Source: Heligmosomoides polygyrus polygyrus
Taxonomy: Eukaryota > Nematoda > Chromadorea > Rhabditida > Heligmosomidae
Reading direction: 5' to 3'
Assembly: GCA_947396885.1 (NCBI GenBank)
Contig: OX377201.1
Span: forward strand, 69,724,983-69,788,982
DNA length: 64,000 nucleotides
Part shown: positions 44,148 through 54,478 of the stretch, in pieces
Layout of the letters: each line of letters starts with the position of its first letter
Numbering within the stretch: the stretch's first letter is position 1
Position numbers and translations under genes: made by a program
The notes under the pieces: generated by a model
The model's input: only the letters and a program-made list of their open reading frames with translations
Told to the model about the DNA's origin: nothing
The model's database searches: none

Positions 44148-45347
44148 CTACTCGAGGCCCATTAGCGAGTTGTAAGGTGTCACATAGGCGTATCCTTCTG
44201 ATACCGCACCCTTAATCTCGAATTCGCACCTCAGCTTTCCCCGAATCGTCATTGGAGTTCCACTGGCATTCTTCACCACTAGGTTCGTTTTCTCGAGCGT
44301 TGGAGTGCCCATCTTCCTCCAAACACCCTCATTTATCAACGTTATATCCGAACCAGTATCGAGCAAGAACTCTACAGGGTGACCGTTGACGACTGCTTCC
44401 ACATACACGCGTGTGGAATTCACTCTAGCTGCCGCACTCGAAATCTTGACTGTGCGCACGTGTCGTCCTGAATTCTGCTTTACTGCTTTACTGTTGTCGC
44501 TACCACGACGGCTTCTCCGACCCGTTCTCTTCAGCTCGGCATCTTTCCGCAGCTGCGCGACATCGCAGAATTTCTCCTTGTGCCCTGTCTTCTTGCAGTT
44601 CTTGCAGAACCACAACTTCGCTTTACATGCCCTGGCGTAGTGGTTCCCTTCGCAATTCCAACACTGAATTGCTTTCTTCCCTTCCTTGGCTACCATATCA
44701 ACAGCCTTCACATTGCCAGCGATTGTTTCACTGTCCCTCTTTAGACTCAAGAAGTTCTCACACTCCATATGCAATTCCTTCAGGGACATTTTCCTTTCAG
44801 CCTTGTACTCCCTGTCTAAGACTGCAATAAGTCTCTGCCTTATCTCGGCTTCCATTGGAGACTTCAGTCCAAAAATCCATAGAAGGCACTTGATTCCGTC
44901 CGAATCCAACTCATGGATTTTCGCTTTCTCACACATTTCGTTCACACGACCAGTATACGTGAGGTAATCCTCGCACTCTTTCTTTTCCAGCTTCAAACAC
45001 TGGTATCTGGTCGTGAACTCTGAAGTCTTCACATCAAACAGCTGTTTCAGCGTGTTCACGGTTTCCTCGAAACCGATTTCCGAGACTTCTTTAGGCAAAA
45101 CATGCCTCTGGTACTTCTCGAAAGATGCAGCATCAAGTTTCTCACAGAGAAGCCTCACTCTCGCACTCTCTGGTAGCCGCTTTCCATCCTCTACAAACAC
45201 TGCTCTGTACCTTAAGTACCACTTCGAGAAGCATGAGTCCACATCAGGATCGAACACGAACCTGTCGATCCGATTACTCAATGCAGCCATTGCATTTGGC
45301 ACCGACATGGCATCACCAGTCGTGCTCAACACATCTGCTCCTCTCAT
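44148..45347 (-). CDS. Ty3/Gypsy gag-protease
   Basis: The ATG at 45347 (MRGADVLSTTGDAM) is the first in-frame Met inside the element; the frame itself extends a few codons into the flanking PLE. An alpha-helical capsid-like region is followed by two zinc knuckles, CWNCEGNHYARAC and CKNCKKTGHKEKFC (about 237-269 counted from 45371), which bind genomic RNA, then a basic linker (KRTGRRSRRGSDNSK). The aspartic protease has the catalytic VEFLLDTGSDITLI (DTG near 338). It ends at TAG 44148-44150 after NSLMGLE. Gag packages RNA and the protease matures the particle. The start lies only about 12 bp from the insertion junction, so no leader is present. Confidence 0.9.
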   Translation of the reverse strand: MRGADVLSTTGDAMSVPNAMAALSNRIDRFVFDPDVDSCFSKWYLRYRAVFVEDGKRLPESARVRLLCEKLDAASFEKYQRHVLPKEVSEIGFEETVNTLKQLFDVKTSEFTTRYQCLKLEKKECEDYLTYTGRVNEMCEKAKIHELDSDGIKCLLWIFGLKSPMEAEIRQRLIAVLDREYKAERKMSLKELHMECENFLSLKRDSETIAGNVKAVDMVAKEGKKAIQCWNCEGNHYARACKAKLWFCKNCKKTGHKEKFCDVAQLRKDAELKRTGRRSRRGSDNSKAVKQNSGRHVRTVKISSAAARVNSTRVYVEAVVNGHPVEFLLDTGSDITLINEGVWRKMGTPTLEKTNLVVKNASGTPMTIRGKLRCEFEIKGAVSEGYAYVTPYNSLMGLE

Positions 45348-46216
45348 GTCCTCATCACAGAGAGTAATCACGTATGTTGGCTTGTCAGATAGCTGCCCTC
45401 AATGGGTACGAAGTGCGACGAAATCGAGCGCCATACGGACAACGGGAGCGCGCGTAAAGTAACAAAGTCTGTCTCCCACTTCCGTTCATTTCGGACCGAG
45501 TCACTGCGGCTATACGTCAGTGCCTATTGCGAGCAGGGTTGGATGAGGATGTTATACTGGTCAACATCCCGAGAGATAACACCGATCGACAGCTAGTTCG
45601 CAATCGGCTCTATGACCGCGCTTGTGTTATGTCTGACTGCGTGATTTGTCCATACGGAAGGAGAGGAGACTGTGCGGAAAAAGGCGTTGTCTTCCAGCCC
45701 GAATGCTTAACTTGCGGCGACCTCTATGTCAGGGAAACCGGGAGGGGTGTTAGCCATTCGCGTTAAGGAACACCTTGCTGGTAAGAGAAGGCAAAGCTTA
45801 GTAACCCCGCTTGGGAAGCACCGAAGGAAAGCCCACTTCGGTGCTGACTTTGATGCGAGGAGCACAGTACTGTGTCATGAGGACGAAATTGGCCCCAGAA
45901 AGGCTCTCGAGGCTTTCTGGATTCACGAAAGAAATCCATCCATGAACAACAGACATCTCAACAGTGCATCTCAATTACAAGTGAGTTCTTGCCTTTTATT
46001 CCATTTTGCGAGCTGTGAGAGCTTCACGTATACTGCTATGTGCATTTTTGATCTCCGGCGTACTGTGCATTATAATTGACCGCTCCAGTGCTTCTCAGTT
46101 GCTCCATGGTGGCCAGCTGAGCCAGCCTGCCTGCGCTGGAGGAATATCGGTGAGTTAGCTCACTAGAATTGGGTTCTCTGCCTGGATTTCCTAGGTCTAG
46201 TTGATACTCAGCAAGT

Positions 46217-46248
46217 GGGGGGGGGGGGGAGGGGGGCGGGGGAGGGGG
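46217..46248. repeat. G-rich low-complexity run
   Basis: About 32 bases almost all G on the plus strand, expanded from a short G-run at the matching place in the copy near 12268. It could form G-quadruplexes or reflect assembly noise. Confidence 0.7.
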
Positions 46249-46304
46249 ACACGATGTTTCTGACCTAGGTGGCTTCGCGGATGAAGAAGTTTCGAGCTTC
46301 TTTC

Positions 46305-46341
46305 AGGCCTTGAGAAAGACGAGCTAGTCGAAACGTCGACC
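46305..46341 (+). ncRNA. decayed hammerhead-like motif in PLE 3' region
   Basis: Same degenerate form as 12331-12367: GGCC, CTTGAGAAA-like core, GAC(GAGCTA)GTC, GAAACGTC, GACCG. G8 is missing from the core. Together the two copies suggest an ancestral GGCC/GGCC stem I. Confidence 0.42.
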
Positions 46342-46394
46342 GAAATAAATAACTTTATAATAAACCTTGTTGGCACAGAAGAAAAACAAATTAT

Positions 46395-48951
46395 GATTGC
46401 AGATGTTCGCAGAGAGTGGCGTGTCTTCAGCGCCACCCAGCATACTACTCATAAAAGGAATTCGACGTAGCGTAGTAACTTCTGAACTTCTTTCCACATG
46501 TTTTTACTTGATTTGCTGCTGTTTATCCTTCAGTCCTAGGAATTCCGATTGCCCTTGCTTCGCTAATGCTACTGTTGTTGTTTTTTTCAAACATTTTGTG
46601 GTGTACTTGATTGCGTTCCGATTGTTCCCATTTAGGCAAATTGCAATTCTGCAAACTTCAGTGACAGTTCGTACTGTTCCTTCCGCAAAAGGTCTCAGAT
46701 TGGTCTTGAGGGAGACCACGGTGAACTGGCGTGGGCACCAGCATTTATTAGTGTGGTGGCAGTATTAACAAGAGTAGCCCTTAATAGAACAAGTTCTTCT
46801 TTGAAATCGTGATACAAATAATAATATTTCAGGTCGAATTTAATCCTATCCTATTTCTTCAAAACATAGTTTTATTTATTTATTACTGTCTATCATTCAA
46901 CATTTGTGTAAAAGAGTTAACTAAAGACAGCCCTATAAATAAAGCAACAAAAATAAGCGACCTGGTTAGAAGAGAATTTTCAAATGTTAAGAACTACGTA
47001 GTGCCCATTATGTAACACATTCATATCTAGCACCAACCTCCTAAAATGACCATTGCTATGTGTCCTCTTATTAGAGTGCAGTGGATCCCATTTAAAACGA
47101 TCGACTACCTTCTGCTGGTCCGCGCTGGAGCACTCCCACTCGTCAATTTCCTGAGAATTCATCAATGGACGTTCTATCTGGAGAGCGAATAGGGCAGTTC
47201 AAGACCTTCTCCAAATTCAACGTCAGAGCAGTGCAGCTTCGCTTCAGTTGAAAAATGCACCCCGATCAGCCGCAATGCAGCAATGAAGTGGAACTGCATA
47301 TTTCACTGCTCAGCCATCTGCACGGCGCACTGTTAGGCAGTACTCTTCGAAGACTTGTGAAGATTGCTCAACAATTCCATGAGCGAGGCCATGAGGCGAG
47401 GATTCAGCTATGTGCTCAAGAGAGGAGGAAGGAAAAACACAAGTTTGGCTGGAGTGCGTAGTAGAAACCGGGTATCCAGACATTGCTTCCTTTGAAAAAA
47501 AAATCCCACGGCTCTGCATTTCTTTTTTTTTTAACTCAATTCCATAATATCAAGCTTAAAACATCACGGTGAAAAGAACTGTCTCTGAGAAACTCTACGG
47601 CACAAAGATCCGCTGCGCGCAATAATTATTGGTTTTCCTCTATTTTCAAAGCATGTCCTCCACACATTCTATGATTGCATGCAGAAAGAGTAAAAATCAG
47701 TAAGAACCTTAGGAAAGTAGGAACAGAATGGTAGGAACAGCAACGTGACACCATTCTTTTTTAACCCAACCCCGGCATTTAGGGGCAAAGCAAACATTCC
47801 GCTATAGAGACGATTCTAACAGCAAAAACAAAAAGACGAGGTAGCAGCTTCCCGTCCACCAGCCCAACTGCAAGCGTGCAAAAGGGTAACCCTGAATGGC
47901 TCCCGCTATGATTATCCATTATCTCCTTTCTTAGAGAAAGATACCTGCGCTGCACAGCGCAAAAAGAAGAAGCTGATATTGTGTGTCAAAAAGGGAAATG
48001 AAATTCCGTAAGAGATTCTGCGACGCGCTCTGCAACGCTACTTACACGCTCCGAAGCCTAGTATTAGACCAGGAGGGGACCCTTATGAATAACACTGCTC
48101 CAGAGTAGTCTCAGTTGCCTGAGCACATAACGTTTTGAGCAGTGTCAAATTTAGTCTAATCCAACCGTTTGGTTGGGCCAAGATTTTGTTTCCACATTGA
48201 CGGGCCACTTCTTACCTTTTATTGCCTCTTTGCCTTACCACGGCCATAGTATGTTCTCGCGCTGTACTTTTGTTGCAGTTATTGAAGTGTACTGTTGTGT
48301 GGTGAATAAAAAAATCAAGCAGGGGCTTGGAGAAAAGAAGTAACGACCACCACGACAGCAACCTGTAGGGCTTCTGAAGAAAAAACAGCAATCGTCCAGA
48401 GGCCATGGCACAAGCCATACCAGCAGAGAAACCAGCGACGGATCCTTCCGAGTTCAGCGTTTCGACCTTGCTTCTGAACCATTCAAGAGACTAGACATCT
48501 AAGCTGCGGTACCTTACGAGAAAAGGTGAAATGCTGACATGGTCTCTCAAAAAGCGCAATAGAACCAGGATCCAGATTCCAATTAAGACAAGCAACGGGT
48601 TGTACCCTACCGCCACGAAGAACGTCGTTCAGCAATTTCCCTTGATTTATGACTGAGGTGTTCCGCAGTCACTTACCAGCAGCGATAACTTACTGTACAC
48701 CGTGTACCAGGGCAGCGACTGATAAAACCGCGATCGATTCCGCACTCCAGCGCTCTTTGATTTTCAGGACCATTCAGTTACATACTGACAACTGACACCC
48801 TCTTGTCTCAGCAGGTTTTCTGTTTGATTTTTCAAAGAAAGTGCTTGAGCTTTAAAACGTTGCCTTCCTTAAATGTTCTGAACGCAGCAAAGAGAAGTAA
48901 GAACGACAAGGAAACAAAGGTCGAACCTAATACACTGCTGCTTGTCAGTCG
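46395..48951. other. unassigned, about 2.5 kb
   Basis: The largest frame (46397-46768, 123 aa, hydrophobic) starts at the PLE edge and shows no motif. Nothing recognisable elsewhere; A/T homopolymers at about 47498-47535. Confidence 0.35.
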
Positions 48952-49106
48952 CTTCTAAAGGCCCCCACAGAGTTCTGCGGCAACGCCGCTCGCCGCTATG
49001 GTTAAGGATAGGGCAGGGACGCCGCGACGACGAGCTCTGCGTCTCTGCCCTATGGTTAAGCATAGGGCCGCGGCGCTGCTGCAGAACTCTGTGGGGCCTT
49101 TAGAAG
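48952..49106. repeat. short palindromic MITE
   Basis: CTTCTAAAGGCCCCCACAGA at the left returns inverted as TCTGTGGGGCCTTTAGAAG at the right, followed inward by GTTCTGC/GCAGAAC. Between them GGCAGGGACGC-like and GTCTCTGCC-like words are also inverted. About 155 bp, noncoding. Too palindromic at the ends to define the target duplication. Confidence 0.75.
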
Positions 49107-49443
49107 ATTTTTTTTCCAGTCGATGGGGATACTTCATTTAGAGACATATCCAGGAGCCTTTGCTGTTTCGAAACACATTTTCTCCACGTGGAAGGTGCAG
49201 ATAATCATGCTTCCTTACGAGAATGTTCACGGGCAGCGACGTTGTTTAACGACATGCGACGCTATTCATCTAGCTTGCTAAACGGATAGCGGATTAAACC
49301 AGGGACTGGTGGATCAATTCGATGTCCACTGTTACCGCTGGCTGTACTGATTTCTACACCCTCAGCTCATTTATCCTTGTCACCTTATAATTAACTTCAG
49401 TAGAATGAGATGGTGTTCTTCAGTGCTGTTTCGATTTGTTTCC

Positions 49444-49481
49444 GGTGCTAACGAAGGCGACCCCGCCGAAACGTCAGTCAC
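49444..49481 (+). ncRNA. hammerhead-like motif, orphan and mutated
   Basis: GGUGCU, core CUAACGA (A in place of invariant G5), extra A, stem II GGCG-ACCC-CGCC, GAAAC, GUC, AGUCAC. Stem I pairs GUGCU with AGUCAC through a one-base bulge. No PLE coding sequence is recognisable beside it, so it may mark a terminal PLE fragment. Loss of G5 should abolish cleavage. Confidence 0.55.
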
Positions 49482-51748
49482 GTCTCTGAATCAAACCCCA
49501 CCATCGTGACAGGGGGCAGTACTTGGCTCAAGCATCCTACTCCATCTGTCCAAAAACAGCTACCAGAGCCCGTGCAGACTCTTCACTTAAGGACCACTAT
49601 TTAAGCATTTAATTTTGATGTTAAAGTGAATATGAAATCTGGAGGTGCGTTTTGGGATTCAAACACAATGCTTCCGATGAATTGCCTTGTAAATCGCCCA
49701 CACCCAATCCAACCGCGTTAAAAGGCAGCGTAATCGATACCATTAGTTCAGCAATAATACTCGGTTGAAGTATGGACAGGAACGTACCGGAAGAAGAGTT
49801 TAGTCGCAGAAGTCATACCAGAGGATGTATGGCTAGAAAGTGCAGTCACAAGCAGGGCTACAATCACAGTCTAACCTGCATATAAGAGGAAAATCTGACA
49901 TACTCGCATCAGTTGCTGCAAGTCAAGAAAAATGTAGCCGTTTCCGTGACAAAAAGAAAGACACAAGAAGGAAGGGAATACTGGAGTGGGTCTCCAGCAA
50001 AGTTTCGCGGATCTTTTTCGAAACCAGCATTAGTGGAAAGACGAAAAGGGCAGCGAAAGTAATGGAAACAGTGAGGATCCACACAAAATGCTGGAGAAAA
50101 TATTCTCCACCGTCGCTAGTTCACGAGAATAATATTTAGGCTCTCAAAAAACAACGGATATCTCGATTAATAAAGCCTCGTCCGATTTCAACCAATTTAA
50201 CCTCTCTTGCAGTGCAGCCCTTGTCTTTGCTCGCACTGCAGAGCAAAACGCATGAAGTAGCACGCGAATGAAGAACGAAATCCATGGTTTTATGTTCCCA
50301 CGCTCTAGAATGCTGCCGGAATCTCGGACTGCCTTTACGCTAAACTAAACTAAACTCATCCACAGAGTACTTTTCAAACTCAATCAGGTCTGAGGCCCTT
50401 GTCTACAATCAGATCGGTTCCGTTTTAGGGATATTATCCGTGCGACTGCGTAAAAAGGATCCCGAAAGGCATCGAAGAGTGCATTTGTGCGAACAATTTT
50501 CGACGTTTTAAGGGAATTCGAGGTGGATCTTACCAGTGAGCACGAGTTTGAAACGCAGCTTACAACCTCGATGCAAGCCACGTGTGACTTAAAGAAAATG
50601 AGTTGACTTTAAAGACGCTATCAGTTCAGGGACATATCTTGTCATGGTGAAGGAAGTGAACTACAGTATCGCAGACGCAAAACACCTTCTGAATTGCTCT
50701 GTAGATACGCGTTCATGTACGCCCTCATCATGTACGGTAAAGAAAAACGTATTCTATTCTAAATCTTCCCCAGTGTACCATGATTTACTGAAAACCTCTC
50801 TAAAATTAGATGCTGACGTGAGAATTAACTTTTGTGGAGGTAAAGAAAAACGTGTTCTATTCTAAATCCAAATTGATATCATATGTATTCGTGCTTGCTA
50901 AACTAATGGGGTGGGGTTGTATATAAACTTGCGAACGCATCAAGTACATCCCGATCGCCTGTATATAGTGATGCAGCACTAAATTTCAGAAATCTAAGCA
51001 GTCTTTTGGCTGACGTTTAACCTGGAGGAGGAACTGCTCGGCGAAAACCCGTACGGAAATAGCATCGATTGGAAGAATCATTTGTTAAAAGAGACCTCCC
51101 ACTGGTGTTGGACGCGACCAGTTCTTGCGCTACTGTTTCAGATTCAATTTTTTCGCCGACTGCTAATGAAGACGAACCGTAACAGAAGCAAAAAGCAACC
51201 ACAGTACGTGGCGCTCTCGAAATTGCACATTCGTAGCCTACGCGCGGTGACAAAGACAACCAAGTTGTGGCGGACGTCAACCTGCTCTGGCTGATTCCTG
51301 AACTATTACCGTTCTGAGGATCAGTGGAGAGATAGCTGTAATCAGTTCAAGCCTTCGAGCAGGACTGCTTACCGATCCCAACTGGCCTCCGGCATACGTC
51401 GTCCTTGCATCTCGAGGGCGTCTGGGGACGATTTTGCCGTCTGAAAGTTAAGAAGGTTACTATGGGAACACTGGACAGCTTTTGATAAGTGAGAAGCTTA
51501 GAAAAGCGAAGAAACCCTCAGCCCTGCCTGAACCACCAAGAAGCGGAGAATTCTGAGATCATCGTGCACTCAAAACATCCGCGAAAGGTAAATGACATAG
51601 AGTTAAGGAGTGGAACGAGATTAGTGCGAAGACAAGTTCACCGACAATGTAGCTTCAGTTGCATTTCGACCCTTTTCCGAGACCTGTCTACTATTATTGT
51701 TGACTCCTTTGCAAAACAGGATTCTTTTTAAACATTAGAAAGGGAATA
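49482..51748. other. unassigned, about 2.3 kb
   Basis: Several short frames (for example 49840-50139, 99 aa, Lys/Arg-rich) without domains. No repeat partners found. This is one of the few places where a host exon could hide, but I cannot support one. Confidence 0.35.
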
Positions 51749-52451
51749 CTTAGGTTGTGTAAAATAAAGTTGCGAATTTTTGATAACATACTTGCTAATT
51801 AGTTCTATTTGCAAGAAACCTTTATTGTCTCAAGAGCTGTACATCATTCGATAGCCGACGTTGCCCAAATCTTACAAAATATACATGTAATTTAAAAAGT
51901 AATTGATAATAAAGGAACGAATAATAAACACCAAAAAATGAGGATAAAGGACGACGTTATTCAATCCTTTTTGGAATGCTCCAAGCATTCTACGGGATGT
52001 CGTGGAGGCGATTTGAATGCGTATTTCGCCAATGTCTTGCGGTGGCCAGCCGATGAATAAATCAATGCTTTATCCCCTCCTAGACAGGTTTGGCACCAAT
52101 TCACCGACCCTGGAGGAATGGAAGGCTCGGTTGGTCTGTGAACAAAAAAGAAATTACAGCAGAGGAACACTGTGGGTAAATCGACGGATGCACTGCAATC
52201 TTCAACAACGACAGCAGACAGAGGAAAATGTGGTCTTGGAGCACGACAACGCTTGCCCACACGTTGCGATAATTCCTGCACGACTTGGCTACGAAGCTCT
52301 TGACCACCCGCTATACTTGACGGATTGCTCAGCCACTGAATACCATTTTGCCAAGCAACTAGCCAGCTCCTCGCGTAGGAGCTTCCCAATGATAAGACGA
52401 TGCAAAAAAAACGCCACTGGAGCTTCTGATTTTTACGCGATCGACATATAG
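51749..52451 (+). pseudogene. mariner-type transposase fragment with nested SINE
   Basis: After the SINE (51941-52135), the plus frame reads TLWVNRRMHCNLQQRQQTEE then VVLEHDNACPHVA (52227-52268), the second-Asp motif of Tc1/mariner transposases, and DHPLYLTDCSATEYHF, the DD34D third-Asp region, in which Glu replaces the catalytic Asp. The fragment ends near 52451. A possible mariner-like terminus (TTAGGTTGTG, 51750) lies upstream, with the N-terminal half of the protein missing. The intact enzyme would cut and paste DNA at TA sites; this one cannot. Confidence 0.8.
51941..52135 (-). mobile_element. SINE copy, 5' truncated, in mariner remnant
   Basis: Starts with the tail complement AGGATAAAGGACGACGTTAT and runs through CACCAATTCACCGACCC to GGAAGGCTCGGTTGG; the tRNA-like head is absent. 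Body similarity to 22816-23111 is high. Confidence 0.78.
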
Positions 52452-52914
52452 AGAAGCACCAGATTAGCTCCAAATAAATCTGATTCGGGCGCCCAATCCA
52501 AATTTAAATATCTCCACTTATGCAATGAATATCTATCGCACAAACAAGACTTGTCAGAATCGTCAAGTCTTCCTTGATAATAAACATAAACATTTCCTTC
52601 ACGAGTTAATATTGATGGTATTCGGTTATGAAAAAAATTGTAGAATGCGTTAGATGCGCGAGATTTTGGTTGACGCATCCTGGTTCTAGAGAGTCGATTT
52701 CCAAACTTGCAGTTGGGTAAAGCGGCAACAGTAAACCTTTGCATGTCTACTGGCAAAGATTTTGATAGATTTGCAGCTGCTCTCACGGAATGGAAAAAAT
52801 GGAATGAGTTTCTTACGCTGCCGCAACTGTATCATGGAAATACAGGATGTTCTGATCGTGATAAAATGACCACAACCATTGGGAAACATTTCTGATGCCC
52901 CTCCCCGTAAGAAG
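52452..52914. other. unassigned, about 0.46 kb
   Basis: No motif or repeat recognised; the second end of the mariner element was looked for and not found. Confidence 0.35.
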
Positions 52915-52991
52915 GAAAATCCGAACCGGGAACCTGATATACACACAGTGCACACCACAACCGGTACCTCCTCTGACTGCTCTCTACGCGC
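52915..52991 (-). mobile_element. SINE head fragment
   Basis: Reverse complement reads GCGCGTAGAGAGCAGTCAGA...CCCGGTTCGGATTTTCC, i.e. A and B boxes of the SINE head with several changes. The body is missing. Confidence 0.6.
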
Positions 52992-53129
52992 AAAGGAAAG
53001 TGCCATACAACAAAGAAATGGCTCCCTGCGGTTGCACAAAATTAGGACATGCTCTCGTTCCGATTTGCTGCTGATGGTGCCGTGTTGTTCACCGGCTAGT
53101 TATGAAGCTCACAAATATTAATCTAAATA

Positions 53130-53990
53130 AATACTAAGTTCCGGATCGCCAGTCCGACAATGACAAGTCTTTCTCTCGGAAAATGGCACTTAAAATTGCA
53201 GAAGTAAATGGGCACCCAATACAACGCTGACATAAAGCGCACAGGTTGCAAGCTAACACTGTAGCGCGTCGCGAGGAAGAAAAAGTATCCTTCTGTGTGC
53301 CCTTCATATCCGACGAAACAAGTACTGAGATACGAAAATGTCGAAAGCTATGCAAACTGATCTTCAAGAATTGGTGAGGATTGTTGAAATCCCTCCCAGA
53401 ACCTTGAAGGGGCAGCTAGTCCGGAATCGTGCCTATGATAGGACGTGCTCAACTCCATCCTGCAGTGCTTGCTCTAATGGGAAAGAGGGAGATTGCATGA
53501 CCTCTGGTGTGGTTTATCTCACGTCGTGCAATGAGTGTTCTGGGAGGACTAAATAAGGGAAACCCTTTTGTGTCAGAGTCAAGGAACATCTATTATAGAT
53601 GGTCTTGTGAAAGGAAACGTCCCCAAGTCAACCGCAAGGAGGAGTGTCTAGCGATAACGCAAGAACTGTCACCCTTCATTGAGCTATGTAGGTTCTGATC
53701 CACCATTCGATCTGATCAACAGGAGTAAGTTAGGTGGTCCCGTGGGTTGAAACTCACCCACGTTATCTCCAGCTACGGGCGAACTGTGGTTCTTTACGGT
53801 AACTGTCTGATAGGTTAGTCGTCCTTCGCAACTCCCATGTCTGATCTCGTCTCACTTTTCCTTAAGAAAAGTATACTGAGGATGAAATGATGTTTGGATG
53901 AGTAGTTTCGCAAATATTTCCAACTTTTTCAGGCTTCGAAGTAGGTGAAACTCGCCGAAGCGTCAGCCTAATGAAAGACGCTGACAATCT
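53130..53990 (+). pseudogene. PLE 3' fragment: linker, GIY-YIG remnant and terminal region
   Basis: Frames give VSFCVPFISDETSTEIRKC, LVRIVEIPPRTLKGQLVRNR, CSACSNGKEGDCMTSGVVYL and CNEC, the Cys-rich linker and start of the GIY-YIG domain, but the YIG part is altered (SGRTK then stop). PFCVRVKEHLL and PQVNRKEECLAITQEL follow in other frames with a large internal deletion. A degenerate hammerhead lies at 53930-53970. Close relative of the PLE at 54.5-55.95 kb. Confidence 0.8.
53930..53970 (+). ncRNA. decayed hammerhead-like motif
   Basis: Stem I AGGCU/AGCCU is perfect; stem II GGUG/CGCC and GUC are present; GAAG replaces GAAA and the 5' core reads UCGAAGU-like instead of CUGANGA. Clearly related to the complete copy at 54538-54574. 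Confidence 0.5.
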
Positions 53991-54478
53991 TGGTGGACAG
54001 CTCAAGAACACTGCATCGATAATCAAAACGTCATGCCAAGAATTACTGAAGGTCGAACCTGGGCAAATATTAGGCTATTCCTTCTTTTTACTTTTGGAAA
54101 AATGCATATATATATATCTATGGAAGCCCCTTTCTTGTTTCATTCCACAGCTCGACTTCACCCTTGCAAACGCAAAAGAGAGAAAAAAAGGTATACGAGA
54201 GTGGGTGGTGTACCCTGGCGAGCTCGTGCGCATTTTCGAGATCTCCCATAGGGCTCCAGGAAGCGCCTGATCGAGCAGGTTAGTTGCGCTTCGTTTTTGT
54301 GTTACCTTTTCAATGCCCACAGTCTAAGGAGTAAGCCCCATCACTTCTGTTTTTCCTCTCGGATTCGAAGCCTGATATGGTTTTATTACTGGAACTTGGA
54401 TTACGCCTGCAGTTCTTGACTCCAAAATTGTTGGAAGCACTGCCCAAGTTCGGCTTTCAATAAATCTTGGCATGACGT
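53991..54478. other. unassigned, about 0.5 kb
   Basis: Contains a short AT dinucleotide run near 54105-54117; no gene recognised. Confidence 0.35.

Larger units (their letters stand above)
40781..45359 (-). mobile_element. Ty3/Gypsy LTR retrotransposon (copy B), 5' LTR missing
   Basis: Minus-strand order is gag, protease, RT, RNase H, integrase, polypurine tract, LTR; the integrase-after-RNase-H order defines Ty3/Gypsy. There is no env-like frame. The five-base word GAGAG flanks both sides (40776-40780 and 45360-45364), and the uninterrupted PLE has it once (11410-11414), so the insertion point is exact. However, gag begins about 12 bp from the right junction: no 5' LTR, primer-binding site or leader is present. 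One in-frame stop and two frameshifts also occur. Confidence 0.9.
45360..46394 (+). pseudogene. PLE right half: thumb, GIY-YIG-like domain and 3' region
   Basis: Continues the PLE cut at 40780. Frames give LACQIAALNGYEVRRNRAPY, LPLPFISDRVTAAIRQCLLR, NIPRDNTDRQLVRNRLYDRA, SDCVICPYGRRGDCAEKGVV and CLTCGDLYVRETGR. In the last, YVR replaces the YIG of the GIY-YIG active site, as in the copy at 10767-12420. A frameshift at the G-run near 45743 moves to the frame 45726-46079 (LAIRVKEHLAGKRRQ ... ALEAFWIHERNPSMNN). The 3' end is AAACAAATTAT at 46394, shared with 12420. One substitution (AGAGTAATC for AGAGGAATC) lies at the junction. Confidence 0.87.

Noticed and set aside
40781..45359. Endogenous retrovirus with envelope
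   Set aside because: After integrase there is only polypurine tract and LTR; no env-like frame is present.
43312..45462. Plus-strand frames of 80-150 aa over the Ty3/Gypsy gag-pol
   Set aside because: Antisense shadows of gag, protease and RT.
49840..50139. 99-aa basic protein
   Set aside because: Low complexity Lys/Arg content, no homologous motif, no gene context.
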